A stretch of 64,000 bases of DNA from Pseudomonas extremorientalis (GTDB taxonomy: Bacteria; Pseudomonadota; Gammaproteobacteria; Pseudomonadales; Pseudomonadaceae): contig NZ_MDGK01000004.1 of the NCBI RefSeq assembly GCF_001870465.1, forward strand, positions 52,260 through 116,259, in the 5' to 3' direction. Under the pieces are notes generated by a model. The model worked only from the letters and a program-made list of their open reading frames with translations. It made no database searches and had not been told where the DNA came from. Below are positions 29,683 to 39,511 of the stretch, one piece after another (the first letter of the stretch is position 1; each line of letters begins with the position of its first letter). Position numbers and translations under genes: made by a program.

Positions 29683-30389
29683 CAGCACACCTCCCCGAGG
29701 GTGGCGGTGACGCCGCCATCGGTGTCGCGACGGCAACTGATGCGCCGCACCTGCAAGCCACTGGCGCGGGCCAGGGGCTCGTCGTGGGTGGCGATCACAC
29801 AGGCCGAACGGTGTTCACGGGCCTGGGCCAGCAATGCGTGCATCACGCGCTCGGCATTCAGGGGGTCGAGGGACGCCGTCGGCTCGTCCGCCAGCACCAG
29901 TTGCGGCGCATGGGCCAGGGCGCGGGCACAGCTGACGCGCTGGCGCTGCCCCACCGACAGCGCCGCCGGTTTCTTGGCCAACTGGTCGCTGATCTCCAAT
30001 TGCTCGGCCAGGCGCACCACGCTGCCATCGTCCTTCAAGCCCAGCAGTTGCCGGGACAAGGCGATATTGCCGCGCACATCGAGAAAGCCCAGCAGGCCGC
30101 CGGTTTGCAGCACATAGCCCAAGTGCTGGCTGCGCAGCGCGGCCAATGCGGATTGCCGATCAGTGCGCCACAGCCCGGCAATGTCCTGCTGATAAAACTC
30201 GAACTGCCCGACCTGATCCGGCGCCAAGACCAGCGCCAGCAGGTCGAGCAAGGTGCTTTTGCCGCAACCGCTGGGCCCGACAATCGCCACTTGCTCGCCC
30301 GCACGCAGCGCCAGCGCCGGGATCACCAGGCTATAGCGCTGGCTACCGACGCCCCGGCTCTTGTGCACCGCGTTCAGGGTGAGCATCAC
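29682..30389 (-). CDS. tagT: T6SS-associated ABC transporter ATPase TagT
   Basis: The 235-residue ATPase is of the LolD/MacB type. It has Walker A GPSGCGKST (about 38-46), a Q-loop region, a signature written LSVGQRQRVSCARAL (about 144-158, with SVGQ where SGGQ is usual), Walker B VLADEPTASLD and the switch histidine in IATHDEP. All ATP-hydrolysis elements are intact. It pairs with TagS. Its start overlaps the ppkA stop (ATGA), so the arm is translated as a coupled series. Confidence 0.92.
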   Translation of the reverse strand: MMLTLNAVHKSRGVGSQRYSLVIPALALRAGEQVAIVGPSGCGKSTLLDLLALVLAPDQVGQFEFYQQDIAGLWRTDRQSALAALRSQHLGYVLQTGGLLGFLDVRGNIALSRQLLGLKDDGSVVRLAEQLEISDQLAKKPAALSVGQRQRVSCARALAHAPQLVLADEPTASLDPLNAERVMHALLAQAREHRSACVIATHDEPLARASGLQVRRISCRRDTDGGVTATLGEVC

Positions 30390-33352
30390 GGCAACGTCGA
30401 CAACGGAACGCGGTACAACGCATCGCCCGGCTCGGCATCGCCGAAACGGACCCAGTTGGCCAGGTCATTGTGGAAGGTTTCGTAGAGGCGGATTTTCGAG
30501 TCCAGCTCGTCAATAAAGTCTTCCTGCTCGGCCACGCTCAACGACAACCACAGGTCCTGGGTCATGTTCAGCGATTTGCTGCGGTACGGCAGGCCTTCGA
30601 GGTATTCGCCGAGAATGCCGCCGTCGGCCAGATTGCCGCCCTTGCGCAGGGCCTGCGGGTCCCGGCTCATGTAGGCCGAGGCACTGGCGATTTCCTGGAA
30701 GAAGTCCTTGGGCGAGGTCTGGGTCTTGCGCGCCGCGTCGACGATCAGTTTCAGTGACTGCTGCAGATCGTTGAGCTGCAACTTGGTCAGCATCACGCAC
30801 ACCTGGAACGCCGGCAGTGCCGGGTTGGTCAGGTCGCGGTCGGCGGTCCAGGCGCTGACCAGTTGCGGCGCCTGGCTCGCGGTTTTGCGGCCGAGGAAAT
30901 CCATGTGCATGGCATAGCCGACCGCTGCGGACTTATCCGCCAGGCTCGGTGCGCTGCTCAGCAACGGGACCGGCTGCGGCGTGTTGCTGCGCACCTGATG
31001 CACAAGGTTGGCGAACACCGTGCCGATCTCATCCACCCGCTCGCCGAGCTTGCGCACATCGCCACCGGGCACCGCGGTGTACAGGTCGCCAATCTGCGGG
31101 TTGGCGTCGGCAGTGAGAATGCGGTACTGGCTCTCGGCACCGGCGTGGGTTTTCTTGCCGGCGTCGGTGCGCAGGTGCAAGGCGTAGATCTTGATCTGCT
31201 TGCCCAGCGCGGCCTGGCGCACTTCGGCTTCGTTCATCTGGGTGGCGGCGAACGGGTCATTCTTGCGCAGCGCACCGGCGTCGGTAACCAGCAGGATGAT
31301 GCGCCCGCCATAACCGGACCAATCCATGCCGTCTACCGCCTGCATCACCCCGGCGAACGCATCTTCGTTGAAGGAGTGGCTGGACACGGTGGACGCCTTG
31401 ACCTGGCGCGCCATGTCGAGGAAGCGTTGCGGATCGCGGCCCTGATCGAGGCTGATCAGAGTCTTGGCCACGTATTCCAGGCCCGGGGTTTTCTTGATGC
31501 TGCTGCGAAAACCGACCATGCCGAAGCTGACACTGTCCAACTCGCCGCGCTCGGCGATGCGGGTTTGCAACTCGTGCACCACATCGCGGATCTGGTCGAT
31601 ATACGGCTGCATCGACACGGTGGTGTCCACCACCAGCACCACGGCCGTGCGGAAGGCATCGGCGTTGGCATTCATCACCGGCGTCGCGGGTTTGGCGGCC
31701 GCGCTGCTGCCGGGGTCGATGGAGGCGACATTGAGTAACTGCACCGGTTGGCCGTTTTCGTCGAAGCTCTCTTTGGAGTCGAAGATCGGCAACAGGTAGA
31801 ACTGGTTCTGCGGGACGGCGCTGGCGGCAGGCTCCAACGCGAGGATCTGGCTGTTGTCTTCGCTGTTTTTCTGCGCCTTGGCCAGCACGCCTTTGGCGGC
31901 GGAAGGGTCAGCCAGCAGTTTTTCCACTTCGCCGGATTGGCGCAGGAACATCACCGGCGCCCGGCCCGAGCGCTCGGTGAATTTCAGCACCAGGCTCTGC
32001 TTCCAGTCGCTGACTTGAGACGCAGGCAACCAACCGTCGCTGCGCCCATCGGTGGCGGCGCCGACACGCACCCACGGGCTGCCGTCGACGTCCTTGCGCT
32101 GGTACACATAGAGCACGGAAAACGCCGGCAGGGCCTTGCCTGGCGCGCTGCCCGCATCGGTCGAAAGCTTTGCGCCCGGCTTGCTGAGCACGCGCTGGAA
32201 CAGGGTCTTCTTGCCGGCCATGAGCAACGGGCGTTGGCCGCCATCCGCTTCGGCGACCGCTGGCGGCGGTGGCGTGACTTTCGGCACCTCGGCAGCGGGC
32301 GGTTTGACCACCGGCTCGTCGCTACCGCTCAACCACCAGTAGCTCGCACCGCCAATCGCCAGTGCAACCGCCACTGCAACCGCCGCCAGCGCCAACACCG
32401 GCCCACGGCGCTGCTCGCTGTGCTGGGTCGGCGGCACCACCGGTTGGCGCACCGGCTGGGGTTTATCACTGGGAATCTCGATGGACTCCGGGGTAATGCC
32501 CGCCAGGTCGAAACTCATCGGAATCGGCAACGGCCGCACCAGGGTGGCTTCCGGAGAGTCCGCCGGCAGGTTGTCCAAGGCGCGCAACAGCGCCGCCGCA
32601 TCCGGGAAACGCTCAGCCGGGTCCTTGGCCAACAGCTTGCGCAGCACGTCCTGATAACGGCCATGGTGCACCGGCAGTTCCGGCAGCGGTTCGGTCAGGT
32701 GCGCCAGCGCCGTGGAGAGTGCATCGGTGCCGGTGTAAGGCAGCTTGCCGACCAGAATCTCGTACAGCACCACGCCCAGCGCATACAGGTCGGCGCGGCC
32801 ATCGATCTCCTGGCCCCGCGCCTGTTCCGGGCTCATGTAGCTGGGGGTGCCCACGGCAAACCCGGCCTGGGTGAATTGCGTGCGGTCATCCAGCGACTTG
32901 GCGATACCGAAGTCGGACAGCACCGCCGTGCCATCGGCACGAAACAGGATGTTCGCCGGTTTCACATCGCGGTGCACCAGGCCCTGGGCGTGGGCATAGC
33001 CCAGCGCCGAGGCGATCTGGCGGATCAGCGTCACGCCCTGCTCCGGTGTCATGCCGGCGGCGATGCGCTCCTTGAGGGTGCCGTTGGGCAGGTATTCCAT
33101 GGCCATGTAGTACAGCTCACCGACATTGCCGATGTCATGGATGGTCACCGTGTGCGGGTGCGACAAGCGCGCCAGGGTCTTGCCCTCGCGCAGGAAGCGC
33201 TCGCAGAAGGTTGGATCGGCCGCCAGCGCCGCCGCCATCACCTTCAACGCCACCTTGCGCTCCAGCGAGCGCTGCGTCGCCAGGTACACGCTGGCCATGG
33301 CGCCTTCGCCGATCTCGCCTTCGATGTCATAACCGGGGATGACGATGTTCAT
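30386..33352 (-). CDS. ppkA: T6SS serine/threonine protein kinase PpkA with C-terminal VWA domain
   Basis: PpkA phosphorylates Fha to start T6SS assembly. The 988-residue protein has an N-terminal Hanks-type kinase (P-loop G15/G17, Lys37, HRDVKPAN with catalytic D130, DFG at 148-150, activation loop ending in GTPSYMSPEQARG). A membrane helix follows (about 318-343). The large periplasmic part contains an SH3-like segment near 400-460 and a von Willebrand A domain (about 565-770, MIDAS-like DTTVS). All kinase residues are intact. In H1 systems dimerisation through the periplasmic part is promoted by TagR. Both ends overlap neighbours by 4 bp. Confidence 0.94.
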   Translation of the reverse strand: MNIVIPGYDIEGEIGEGAMASVYLATQRSLERKVALKVMAAALAADPTFCERFLREGKTLARLSHPHTVTIHDIGNVGELYYMAMEYLPNGTLKERIAAGMTPEQGVTLIRQIASALGYAHAQGLVHRDVKPANILFRADGTAVLSDFGIAKSLDDRTQFTQAGFAVGTPSYMSPEQARGQEIDGRADLYALGVVLYEILVGKLPYTGTDALSTALAHLTEPLPELPVHHGRYQDVLRKLLAKDPAERFPDAAALLRALDNLPADSPEATLVRPLPIPMSFDLAGITPESIEIPSDKPQPVRQPVVPPTQHSEQRRGPVLALAAVAVAVALAIGGASYWWLSGSDEPVVKPPAAEVPKVTPPPPAVAEADGGQRPLLMAGKKTLFQRVLSKPGAKLSTDAGSAPGKALPAFSVLYVYQRKDVDGSPWVRVGAATDGRSDGWLPASQVSDWKQSLVLKFTERSGRAPVMFLRQSGEVEKLLADPSAAKGVLAKAQKNSEDNSQILALEPAASAVPQNQFYLLPIFDSKESFDENGQPVQLLNVASIDPGSSAAAKPATPVMNANADAFRTAVVLVVDTTVSMQPYIDQIRDVVHELQTRIAERGELDSVSFGMVGFRSSIKKTPGLEYVAKTLISLDQGRDPQRFLDMARQVKASTVSSHSFNEDAFAGVMQAVDGMDWSGYGGRIILLVTDAGALRKNDPFAATQMNEAEVRQAALGKQIKIYALHLRTDAGKKTHAGAESQYRILTADANPQIGDLYTAVPGGDVRKLGERVDEIGTVFANLVHQVRSNTPQPVPLLSSAPSLADKSAAVGYAMHMDFLGRKTASQAPQLVSAWTADRDLTNPALPAFQVCVMLTKLQLNDLQQSLKLIVDAARKTQTSPKDFFQEIASASAYMSRDPQALRKGGNLADGGILGEYLEGLPYRSKSLNMTQDLWLSLSVAEQEDFIDELDSKIRLYETFHNDLANWVRFGDAEPGDALYRVPLSTLP

Positions 33353-34068
33353 GGCGATACCTTCACGACAAGGGCGGTGATGTTGTCCGGCGCGCCCCGG
33401 TTGAGCCCCAGGTGCACCAGGCTGCGCACGATTTCATCCGGCGCGTCGTGGCTGAGCACATCGCGGATTTCATGGTCTTCGACGGTCTTGTTCAGGCCGT
33501 CGCTGCACAGCAGGTAGCTGTCACCGGGGGCGATCAGCAGGTCGACCACCGCCAGGTCCAAGTGGGCTTCCACACCAATCGCACGGGTGACGATGTTGGC
33601 GCGCGGGTGCGTACGCGCGTCGGCTTCGCTGAGCAGGCCGCTGTCCTGCAGGTCCTGAACGTAGCTGTGGTCGCGGGAGATGCCTTCGAGCACGCCGTCG
33701 CGCAGGCGGTACAAGCGACTGTCGCCGGCCCACAGGCACACACCGCGCAGGCCACGGGCGGCCAGCACCACCACGGTGCTGCCCATCATGGTCACGCCAC
33801 GGTTGGCGGTTTCTTCGCGCACGGCTGCGTTGATGCGCAGCAGGTCATTGCGCAGCGCTGCTGTGTATTCATCCAGGGAGCGCCCCACCGGCACGCTGCG
33901 CAGGCTGTCGACGATCAGGCTGCTGACATAGTCGCCCGCCGCATGCCCACCCATACCGTCGGCCACCACCCACAGGCGGTTTTCCGGCAGGTCCAGGCAG
34001 GCGTCTTCGTTGACCTGGCGGACCATGCCCACATGGCTTTTGCTCGCGGATTTGTACGTCGACCCCAT
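33349..34068 (-). CDS. pppA: T6SS PP2C-type protein phosphatase PppA
   Basis: PppA dephosphorylates Fha and resets the T6SS firing cycle, opposing PpkA. The 239-residue PPM/PP2C phosphatase shows the metal-binding motifs in order: VNEDACLD, VADGMGGHAAGD, the LWAGDSRLYRLRDG core, CSDGLNKTVEDHEI and the final GAPDNITALVVKV. No membrane segment is present, so it is cytoplasmic. Its ATG directly follows the tagF stop with no gap, and its stop overlaps ppkA by 4 bp. Confidence 0.95.
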   Translation of the reverse strand: MGSTYKSASKSHVGMVRQVNEDACLDLPENRLWVVADGMGGHAAGDYVSSLIVDSLRSVPVGRSLDEYTAALRNDLLRINAAVREETANRGVTMMGSTVVVLAARGLRGVCLWAGDSRLYRLRDGVLEGISRDHSYVQDLQDSGLLSEADARTHPRANIVTRAIGVEAHLDLAVVDLLIAPGDSYLLCSDGLNKTVEDHEIRDVLSHDAPDEIVRSLVHLGLNRGAPDNITALVVKVSP

Positions 34069-34722
34069 CTACACCACACCTTCTTGTCCGAGCAAAAACT
34101 GCGCAAAATCGCTGGCGGCAGGCAGGCCCTGACACCGCAGCAAACCAGGGGAAATACGTTGCGAACCACGCCCCCACCACAGGCTCGCGCCGTCGCAGGC
34201 CTGTTCGGCCAGGGCCGTCATGCGCTGCTGCGGCACGGTCGCGGCCACCCGTTGCAGGCCGGCGAAACGGCTGTCCACGGCACGCGGCTCACTCGCCGGC
34301 AAGCCCAGGCCATCGAGGCCTTCGTTGAAACCTTCAAAGGTCGCACCGGTATCCAGGGTGCTGAGCAACAGCGCCTCGGCCTGCTCGAACCAAGTGTCCG
34401 GCCCGCCCACCAGGGAGGCCGGATTGGTGTCGTGATCGAGCAACGCCACCACCGCCAGCGGGAAGTAGCGCCCCACCCGGTCAATGCTCGGCATCACCAC
34501 GCCCGCCGCCGCATCCGGCCCGCACACGCCCGGCGCCAGCACAAAGCGCCACAGCGGGCTGACCAGGTAAGTATTGAGCCATTCACCGCCGAGGCTGTTC
34601 TGACTGGCCAGCAAACCCGCCGCCAGCCAGCTGTCCCACGGGCCGATAAAGCTCTGGGGCAAGGCGCGGCTGACAAAGTCGCCACGGCTGGCCAACTTGC
34701 CGTAGAAACCCAGCGTCGTCAT
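34069..34722 (-). CDS. tagF: T6SS posttranslational repressor TagF
   Basis: TagF holds the T6SS off after translation, in P. aeruginosa by binding Fha, independently of the kinase pathway. The 217-residue protein begins MTTLGFYGKLASRGDFVSR, the conserved start of the family (DUF2094), and has the GRYFPLAVVALLDHD segment. The ATG at 34722 overlaps the tssM stop (ATGA); longer in-frame starts lie inside tssM and are rejected. It is a separate gene here, not fused to pppA as in some species. Confidence 0.92.
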   Translation of the reverse strand: MTTLGFYGKLASRGDFVSRALPQSFIGPWDSWLAAGLLASQNSLGGEWLNTYLVSPLWRFVLAPGVCGPDAAAGVVMPSIDRVGRYFPLAVVALLDHDTNPASLVGGPDTWFEQAEALLLSTLDTGATFEGFNEGLDGLGLPASEPRAVDSRFAGLQRVAATVPQQRMTALAEQACDGASLWWGRGSQRISPGLLRCQGLPAASDFAQFLLGQEGVV

Positions 34723-37700
34723 AGCCGCTCCGGCAGGCTGAAGCCACTGAGCACGCGGCTCTTGAACGGGTTGAAGGCGCTGTTGGCGCGCAACTCGTAG
34801 GCAATGCTCGCACCGTCGACGCGCAGGCGCAGGTTGAAGCGGTCCGGTGAGTTGCCGGCGGTAAGATCCGACTGCTCCAGCAAGCGGAACCAGGCCCACG
34901 GCCCGTCCAGGGTCACGCCGGAACGGCCACTGGCCGAGGGCGGCATGATGGAAATCCGCACCACGCCAATGCTGCCGGGGTTCGGCCATTGCATCGCCAC
35001 CGGGCGGCTGGGGCCGTGGTCGTAGCTCAACTGCTGGCCGTCCAGGTCCAGCAGGAACTGGGTGATGGTCGGGTCCATCGACACCGGCTTGAGTTCAAAC
35101 CGCACGATTGGCTGGGTGCCACCGGAGCGGAAGAACGCATCGCGGATCGTCGCGGCTCGCTGGAAGGTTTGCAGCACGCCCGGAGCAATGCCGAGCTTCT
35201 GTGCCGCGCCCGGCTGCCAGCGCCAGGTCTGCGCCGAGGTGTCCACGTAAGGCTGCAAGTATTTGCGGAAGTAGTTGTCCATCACTCCGCCCACGCCGAA
35301 GAACTGGCCGAAGTCATCCAGGGTGGCATCCCGTGCGCTGCCCGGCGACATCGGGTAACGCCCGGCCAGGGACTGGCGATACACGTTGACCACTTCGCTG
35401 ACCCAGGCTGCGTTCAACTGGTTACGCACACCACCCATCATGCTGTTGGTGGTGGAGTTGACCACCGACTTGACCATGCCTTGCACCAGCGGCGGCTGGC
35501 GCTCGGCATTCAGACTGACCCGAGTCGCCGCAGCCGCCGCCTGGTTCTTCGCCTCGCCGAGCAACGCATCGCCGCTGGCGCCAACCATGGCGCTGACCTG
35601 CACATACAGCGCGTTCATGTCGGTGAGCAGGCCGTCGATAGCCGCCGGTTCGCCTTCGTTCTTGCTGACGATGCTGTTGAGCTGGGCGAAGTGCGCGGTC
35701 ACCGGATCCTCCGCCGCCGCAGGCGCATTGGCCGTCGGTTGCTCCTGGCCGAGCAGGCTGCCCAGGCGCTCCTTGAGCTTGTCGACGCCCCCTTCTACCG
35801 GCACGCCTTTGGCGGCCAGTTGTCGCTCTTCGGCTTGCAGGTCGGTTTCCTTGGCCACCGCCACCAGCAGTTTTTTCAGCGGCGAGGTCGGGCCGGAAAT
35901 TACCCGCAGTACATCGGCCGCCTGGGCCACGCTGGTGATCGGCACAAAGTCGATGTCCGCCAGCAACGCATCCCACTGGCGCTGGTAATCCTGGAAATAC
36001 AGGCGCCGCACATCGGCGGCCAGGCTCACGACGTTCTGCTGGTCAGCCTGTTCGTTGCCCAACACCCACTGTTCTTCAGCGAGGGTGCCGGTCTGGTTCA
36101 GGCTGCTCAGCAGGAACGCCTGGCGATAGCCCTTGGCGGTGAAGAAGCCACTCAACGGCTCGCCCAGCGGCTTGCCGCTCTTGCGGCTGAACACCAGCGC
36201 GGCGTCACGGCCGGCGGCTTCGTTGAGGCGAAAGTCCGGGATGCCCTCGGGCAGTTTCTGGCGCTTGACCCGGTCATATACGCGCTGGGCCACTGGCAGT
36301 TGTTGCAACTGGCGGCGCAGGTCGTCGATCAGCCGTTGATCCAGGCGTGCGTTCGGCGGGTGGCGTTCGAACAGCGACTGCAAGTGCCCGGCCAATGCCT
36401 GGCGCTGATCCGCCGGCAGGTCGCGGGGCAGGTTGCGGTCCCAGTCCAGGGCGATCCAGGCCTTGATGAAGTCCGGGTCGTAATGCTCGGCGTCAGCCAG
36501 CATCAGGTAAGCCTTGAGGCCTTCGTAGAGGAAGTCGGAATTGCCGCCGCCGTGCAGTTGTTCTTCGATGCGCGTCACCAGGCGTGGCGCGAACACCGCG
36601 ATCAGCAGCTTGCGGTAGACGCTGGCGGACTCGGCTTCAAGCATATCGCCCTGATACAGCCCCAGGCCTTCGGACCAGCTCGGCGAATCGCCCGCCAGGT
36701 TTTTCACGGCGTTGAGCAACGGCAGCACGGCGAGCACTTCGCGCTGCGCCGGGCTCAGGTTCTGTACGGTCTGGCCCAGCGGCGCGACTTTCTGGTCGAC
36801 TTGGGCGATGTAGGCCTGGTTGGCGCGGTAACTCACCCACCACAGGCCGCTGACCACCACGACCAATGCCACAGTGGCGGCCAGCACACCCCGCGCAATC
36901 CACTTGCGCCGCCGCTCGACCTTCGGGTTCACCCCCACCAGGCCACGCTCGGCAAACGCCACGGCGGTGAAGAGTTTTTCGATGAAGTAGCTGCGCCCGG
37001 TGCCGCTCTGGCGCGCCAGGTGCTGGCGGTCCAGGTTCATGCTCTGGGCCATGGCGCCGATCAGGCGGTCAATCGGGCTGCCTTCCTGGGTGCCGCTGGT
37101 GAAGTACACGCCGCGCAGCAACACGCGCTCTTCAAAGGCATTGGGTTTGAACACGCCTTCGAGGAAGCTTTGCAAGCAATCCTTCAAGGCGCCGAACTGC
37201 TGCGGGAAGCCATAGATCAGGTCGCGCCGCGCCGGGTCGCGCTCCTGTTGCAGGCGTTCGACCAGGCGTTCGTTGAGGCGCTGTTCCAGCCCGGCGAACT
37301 CGCTTTGCAGGTGTGCCAATGGGCTGTCGCTGTTTTTGCCATCGTCCAGGGCAAAGGTCATGCCCCACACCTGGGCGCGTTCCTCCTTGCTCAGGTTGTC
37401 GAAGAACTCCATGAAGCCCGGCACCAGGTCGAGCTTGGTCAGCATCAGGTAGATCGGGAAGCGCACGCCCAGTTGGGTGTACAGCTCCTGGATACGCAGG
37501 CGGATGGCAGCGGCATGGGCGGCGCGCTCGGCGTCAGTGCCCAGCAGCAGGTCCGACAGGCTGATGGCGATAAACGCACCATCGATGGGGCGACGTGAGC
37601 GCTGTTTTTTCAGCAGGTCGAGGAAGCCCAGCCATGCGGCCTTATCCACCGTGGAGTTGCTGTCCTGGGTGGTGTAGCGGCCCGCGGTGTCGAGCAGCAC

Positions 37701-38219
37701 GGCTTGATCGGTAAACCACCAGTCGCAGTTGCGCGTACCGCCGACGCCACGCACGGCGCCGGCGCCCAGTTGCGCGGCCAACGGGAAATGCAGGCCGGAA
37801 TTGACCAGCGCGGTGGTCTTGCCCGAACCCGGCGGGCCGATGATCACGTACCACGGCAGCTCGTAGAGGTTGCGGCGCTCATCACCACCGAGCTTGGCCT
37901 TTTTCAGCAGGGCCAGGGCCTCGTCCATGCGCTGGCGCAGGGTGGTGAGTTCTTCGGCGGTGGCGACGCTGTTGGGGTCGGCCGGGGTTTCGGCGGCCAG
38001 GCTACGCATCACTTCGGCGGCCTGACGGCGCGCCTGGATGATGCGGAACACGCGGTAGGCCAGCCATACCGCGAATACCAGGATGATCAGCGCCCAGCGC
38101 CGGCCTTCCGGTACCAGCACGTCGAGCAACGGCCCGACAAACCAGATGATCAGGCTCAGGGCAATCAAACCCAGCACGGGGATCACCCAGCGAATCATGA
38201 AACTGAAAAACGCCTTCAC
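34719..38219 (-). CDS. tssM: T6SS membrane subunit TssM (IcmF)
   Basis: TssM spans the inner membrane and periplasm, and with TssJ and TssL builds the envelope channel that docks the baseplate. The 1166-residue protein has two N-terminal helices (about 8-30 and 40-60), a cytoplasmic NTPase-like domain with an intact Walker A GPPGSGKTT (128-136) and DTAGRY as Walker B, a third helix (about 440-462), and a long periplasmic part ending in a beta-rich domain that contacts TssJ. An intact P-loop is present, although some homologues work without it. Overlaps of 4 bp occur at both ends. Confidence 0.95.
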   Translation of the reverse strand: MKAFFSFMIRWVIPVLGLIALSLIIWFVGPLLDVLVPEGRRWALIILVFAVWLAYRVFRIIQARRQAAEVMRSLAAETPADPNSVATAEELTTLRQRMDEALALLKKAKLGGDERRNLYELPWYVIIGPPGSGKTTALVNSGLHFPLAAQLGAGAVRGVGGTRNCDWWFTDQAVLLDTAGRYTTQDSNSTVDKAAWLGFLDLLKKQRSRRPIDGAFIAISLSDLLLGTDAERAAHAAAIRLRIQELYTQLGVRFPIYLMLTKLDLVPGFMEFFDNLSKEERAQVWGMTFALDDGKNSDSPLAHLQSEFAGLEQRLNERLVERLQQERDPARRDLIYGFPQQFGALKDCLQSFLEGVFKPNAFEERVLLRGVYFTSGTQEGSPIDRLIGAMAQSMNLDRQHLARQSGTGRSYFIEKLFTAVAFAERGLVGVNPKVERRRKWIARGVLAATVALVVVVSGLWWVSYRANQAYIAQVDQKVAPLGQTVQNLSPAQREVLAVLPLLNAVKNLAGDSPSWSEGLGLYQGDMLEAESASVYRKLLIAVFAPRLVTRIEEQLHGGGNSDFLYEGLKAYLMLADAEHYDPDFIKAWIALDWDRNLPRDLPADQRQALAGHLQSLFERHPPNARLDQRLIDDLRRQLQQLPVAQRVYDRVKRQKLPEGIPDFRLNEAAGRDAALVFSRKSGKPLGEPLSGFFTAKGYRQAFLLSSLNQTGTLAEEQWVLGNEQADQQNVVSLAADVRRLYFQDYQRQWDALLADIDFVPITSVAQAADVLRVISGPTSPLKKLLVAVAKETDLQAEERQLAAKGVPVEGGVDKLKERLGSLLGQEQPTANAPAAAEDPVTAHFAQLNSIVSKNEGEPAAIDGLLTDMNALYVQVSAMVGASGDALLGEAKNQAAAAATRVSLNAERQPPLVQGMVKSVVNSTTNSMMGGVRNQLNAAWVSEVVNVYRQSLAGRYPMSPGSARDATLDDFGQFFGVGGVMDNYFRKYLQPYVDTSAQTWRWQPGAAQKLGIAPGVLQTFQRAATIRDAFFRSGGTQPIVRFELKPVSMDPTITQFLLDLDGQQLSYDHGPSRPVAMQWPNPGSIGVVRISIMPPSASGRSGVTLDGPWAWFRLLEQSDLTAGNSPDRFNLRLRVDGASIAYELRANSAFNPFKSRVLSGFSLPERL

Positions 38220-39505
38220 TCGACGCCCTCCGCCAATACGGTGATTTCAACCCGACGATTGCGGGCACGGCCTTCGGCAGTGGCGTTGGTCGCCACCGGC
38301 TCGGTGTCGCTGCGGCCCTCGGCACTGAAGCGCTCGGCCTGGCCGGTCTTGGCCGCCAGGATCTCCAGCACCGACTTGGCCCGCGCTTCGGACAGCGCCC
38401 AGTTGGACGGGAAGCGCAGCGTGGCAATCGGGCGGTTGTCACTGTGCCCGGTCACCCGCACCTGGCCCTTGACCTTGCGAATGGCGTCGGCGATACGCAG
38501 CATCAGCGGCTGGTAGTCGTCGACGATGCTGGAACTGGCGGAGGCGAACAGCTCATCGCCACGAATGGTCACCACGGAACGGTCGACCGCATCCTCCACC
38601 GCCACGCGGCCGGCCTTGATGTCTTCCACCAGGAAGCCCGCCAGACGCGGGCGCTCGATGACTTTGGGCTGCGCCACCGGACGGTCGATGGCTTGCACCG
38701 GAATCTCGCCCAGGGCATGGATATTCTTGAACACCGGCTCGGCATCCGCCGCCAGTTTCAGGCGCAGGCCGAACAGCAACGCCAGCAGCAACGCGACACC
38801 GATGGCCACGGCGATCCAGGGTGGCATGAATTGCGCCAGGCGATCGCGCGCCACGGTCACGCCGCGCCAGTGCGGCGACAGCTCACGCTCATGCTCGCCA
38901 CGCGCACTGCGAATGGCCGCGGCGGTGCGTTCGCGCAGGGTCTCCAGCTGGCTGCGACCGTCGTTCATTACGCGGTAGCGGCCTTCGAAACCCAGGCACA
39001 TGCACAGGTACAACAGCTCCAACAGGTACAGGCGTTCCCGTGGGCTTTGCAGGCAGTGGTCCAACAGTTGGAAGACTTTTTCGCCGCCCCAGGCCTCGTT
39101 GTGCACGGTGATCAGCAGGCTCTGCTTGCCCCAGTCACTGGTGCTGCCCCAGGGCGTGCTCAACACCGCCTCATCCAGAGCAGTGCACAGCGCGTAACGC
39201 GCCAGAAGCACTTCGTTACGGGCGATGCCAGCGGCTTCGGCACGCTCTTCGAACTGGCGCAGGTAGGCCAGCAATTGTGCGCGCAAGCTGGCCGGCGCCG
39301 GGTGGGCGATGGTGTTGCGCAGGCGCGTCAGCAGCGCCAACAGCGGGCCGGCGGCACTTTCCAGCGGGTTGAGGCCGTGGCTCTTGCCGGTGAGCATCGG
39401 TGCGGCCGGCATGGCCAGGGGCGAAGGTTCGGCACGCACAGGCTCCGGCGCCCGGCCACCCGGACGCGGCATGAACTGGGTGCGGTCATCATCATTGGGA
39501 TGCAT
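38216..39505 (-). CDS. tssL: T6SS protein TssL with C-terminal OmpA-like peptidoglycan-binding domain
   Basis: The 429-residue protein combines a cytoplasmic DotU/IcmH domain (about 40-205), one membrane helix (about 229-249) and a periplasmic OmpA-type domain (about 310-425, TGHSDNRP...NWALSEARAKSV) that binds peptidoglycan. This extended TssL anchors the envelope complex to the cell wall without a separate TagL. The Pro/Arg-rich N-terminus (about 1-38) is of low complexity. Start ATG 39505 is 6 bp after tssK, and the end overlaps tssM. Confidence 0.95.
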   Translation of the reverse strand: MHPNDDDRTQFMPRPGGRAPEPVRAEPSPLAMPAAPMLTGKSHGLNPLESAAGPLLALLTRLRNTIAHPAPASLRAQLLAYLRQFEERAEAAGIARNEVLLARYALCTALDEAVLSTPWGSTSDWGKQSLLITVHNEAWGGEKVFQLLDHCLQSPRERLYLLELLYLCMCLGFEGRYRVMNDGRSQLETLRERTAAAIRSARGEHERELSPHWRGVTVARDRLAQFMPPWIAVAIGVALLLALLFGLRLKLAADAEPVFKNIHALGEIPVQAIDRPVAQPKVIERPRLAGFLVEDIKAGRVAVEDAVDRSVVTIRGDELFASASSSIVDDYQPLMLRIADAIRKVKGQVRVTGHSDNRPIATLRFPSNWALSEARAKSVLEILAAKTGQAERFSAEGRSDTEPVATNATAEGRARNRRVEITVLAEGVE

Positions 39506-39511
39506 CGCGGA

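Noticed and set aside
34989..37598. An 869-codon open frame opposite tssM
   Set aside because: This is another antisense shadow of a long GC-rich gene, with no motif and no start signals.
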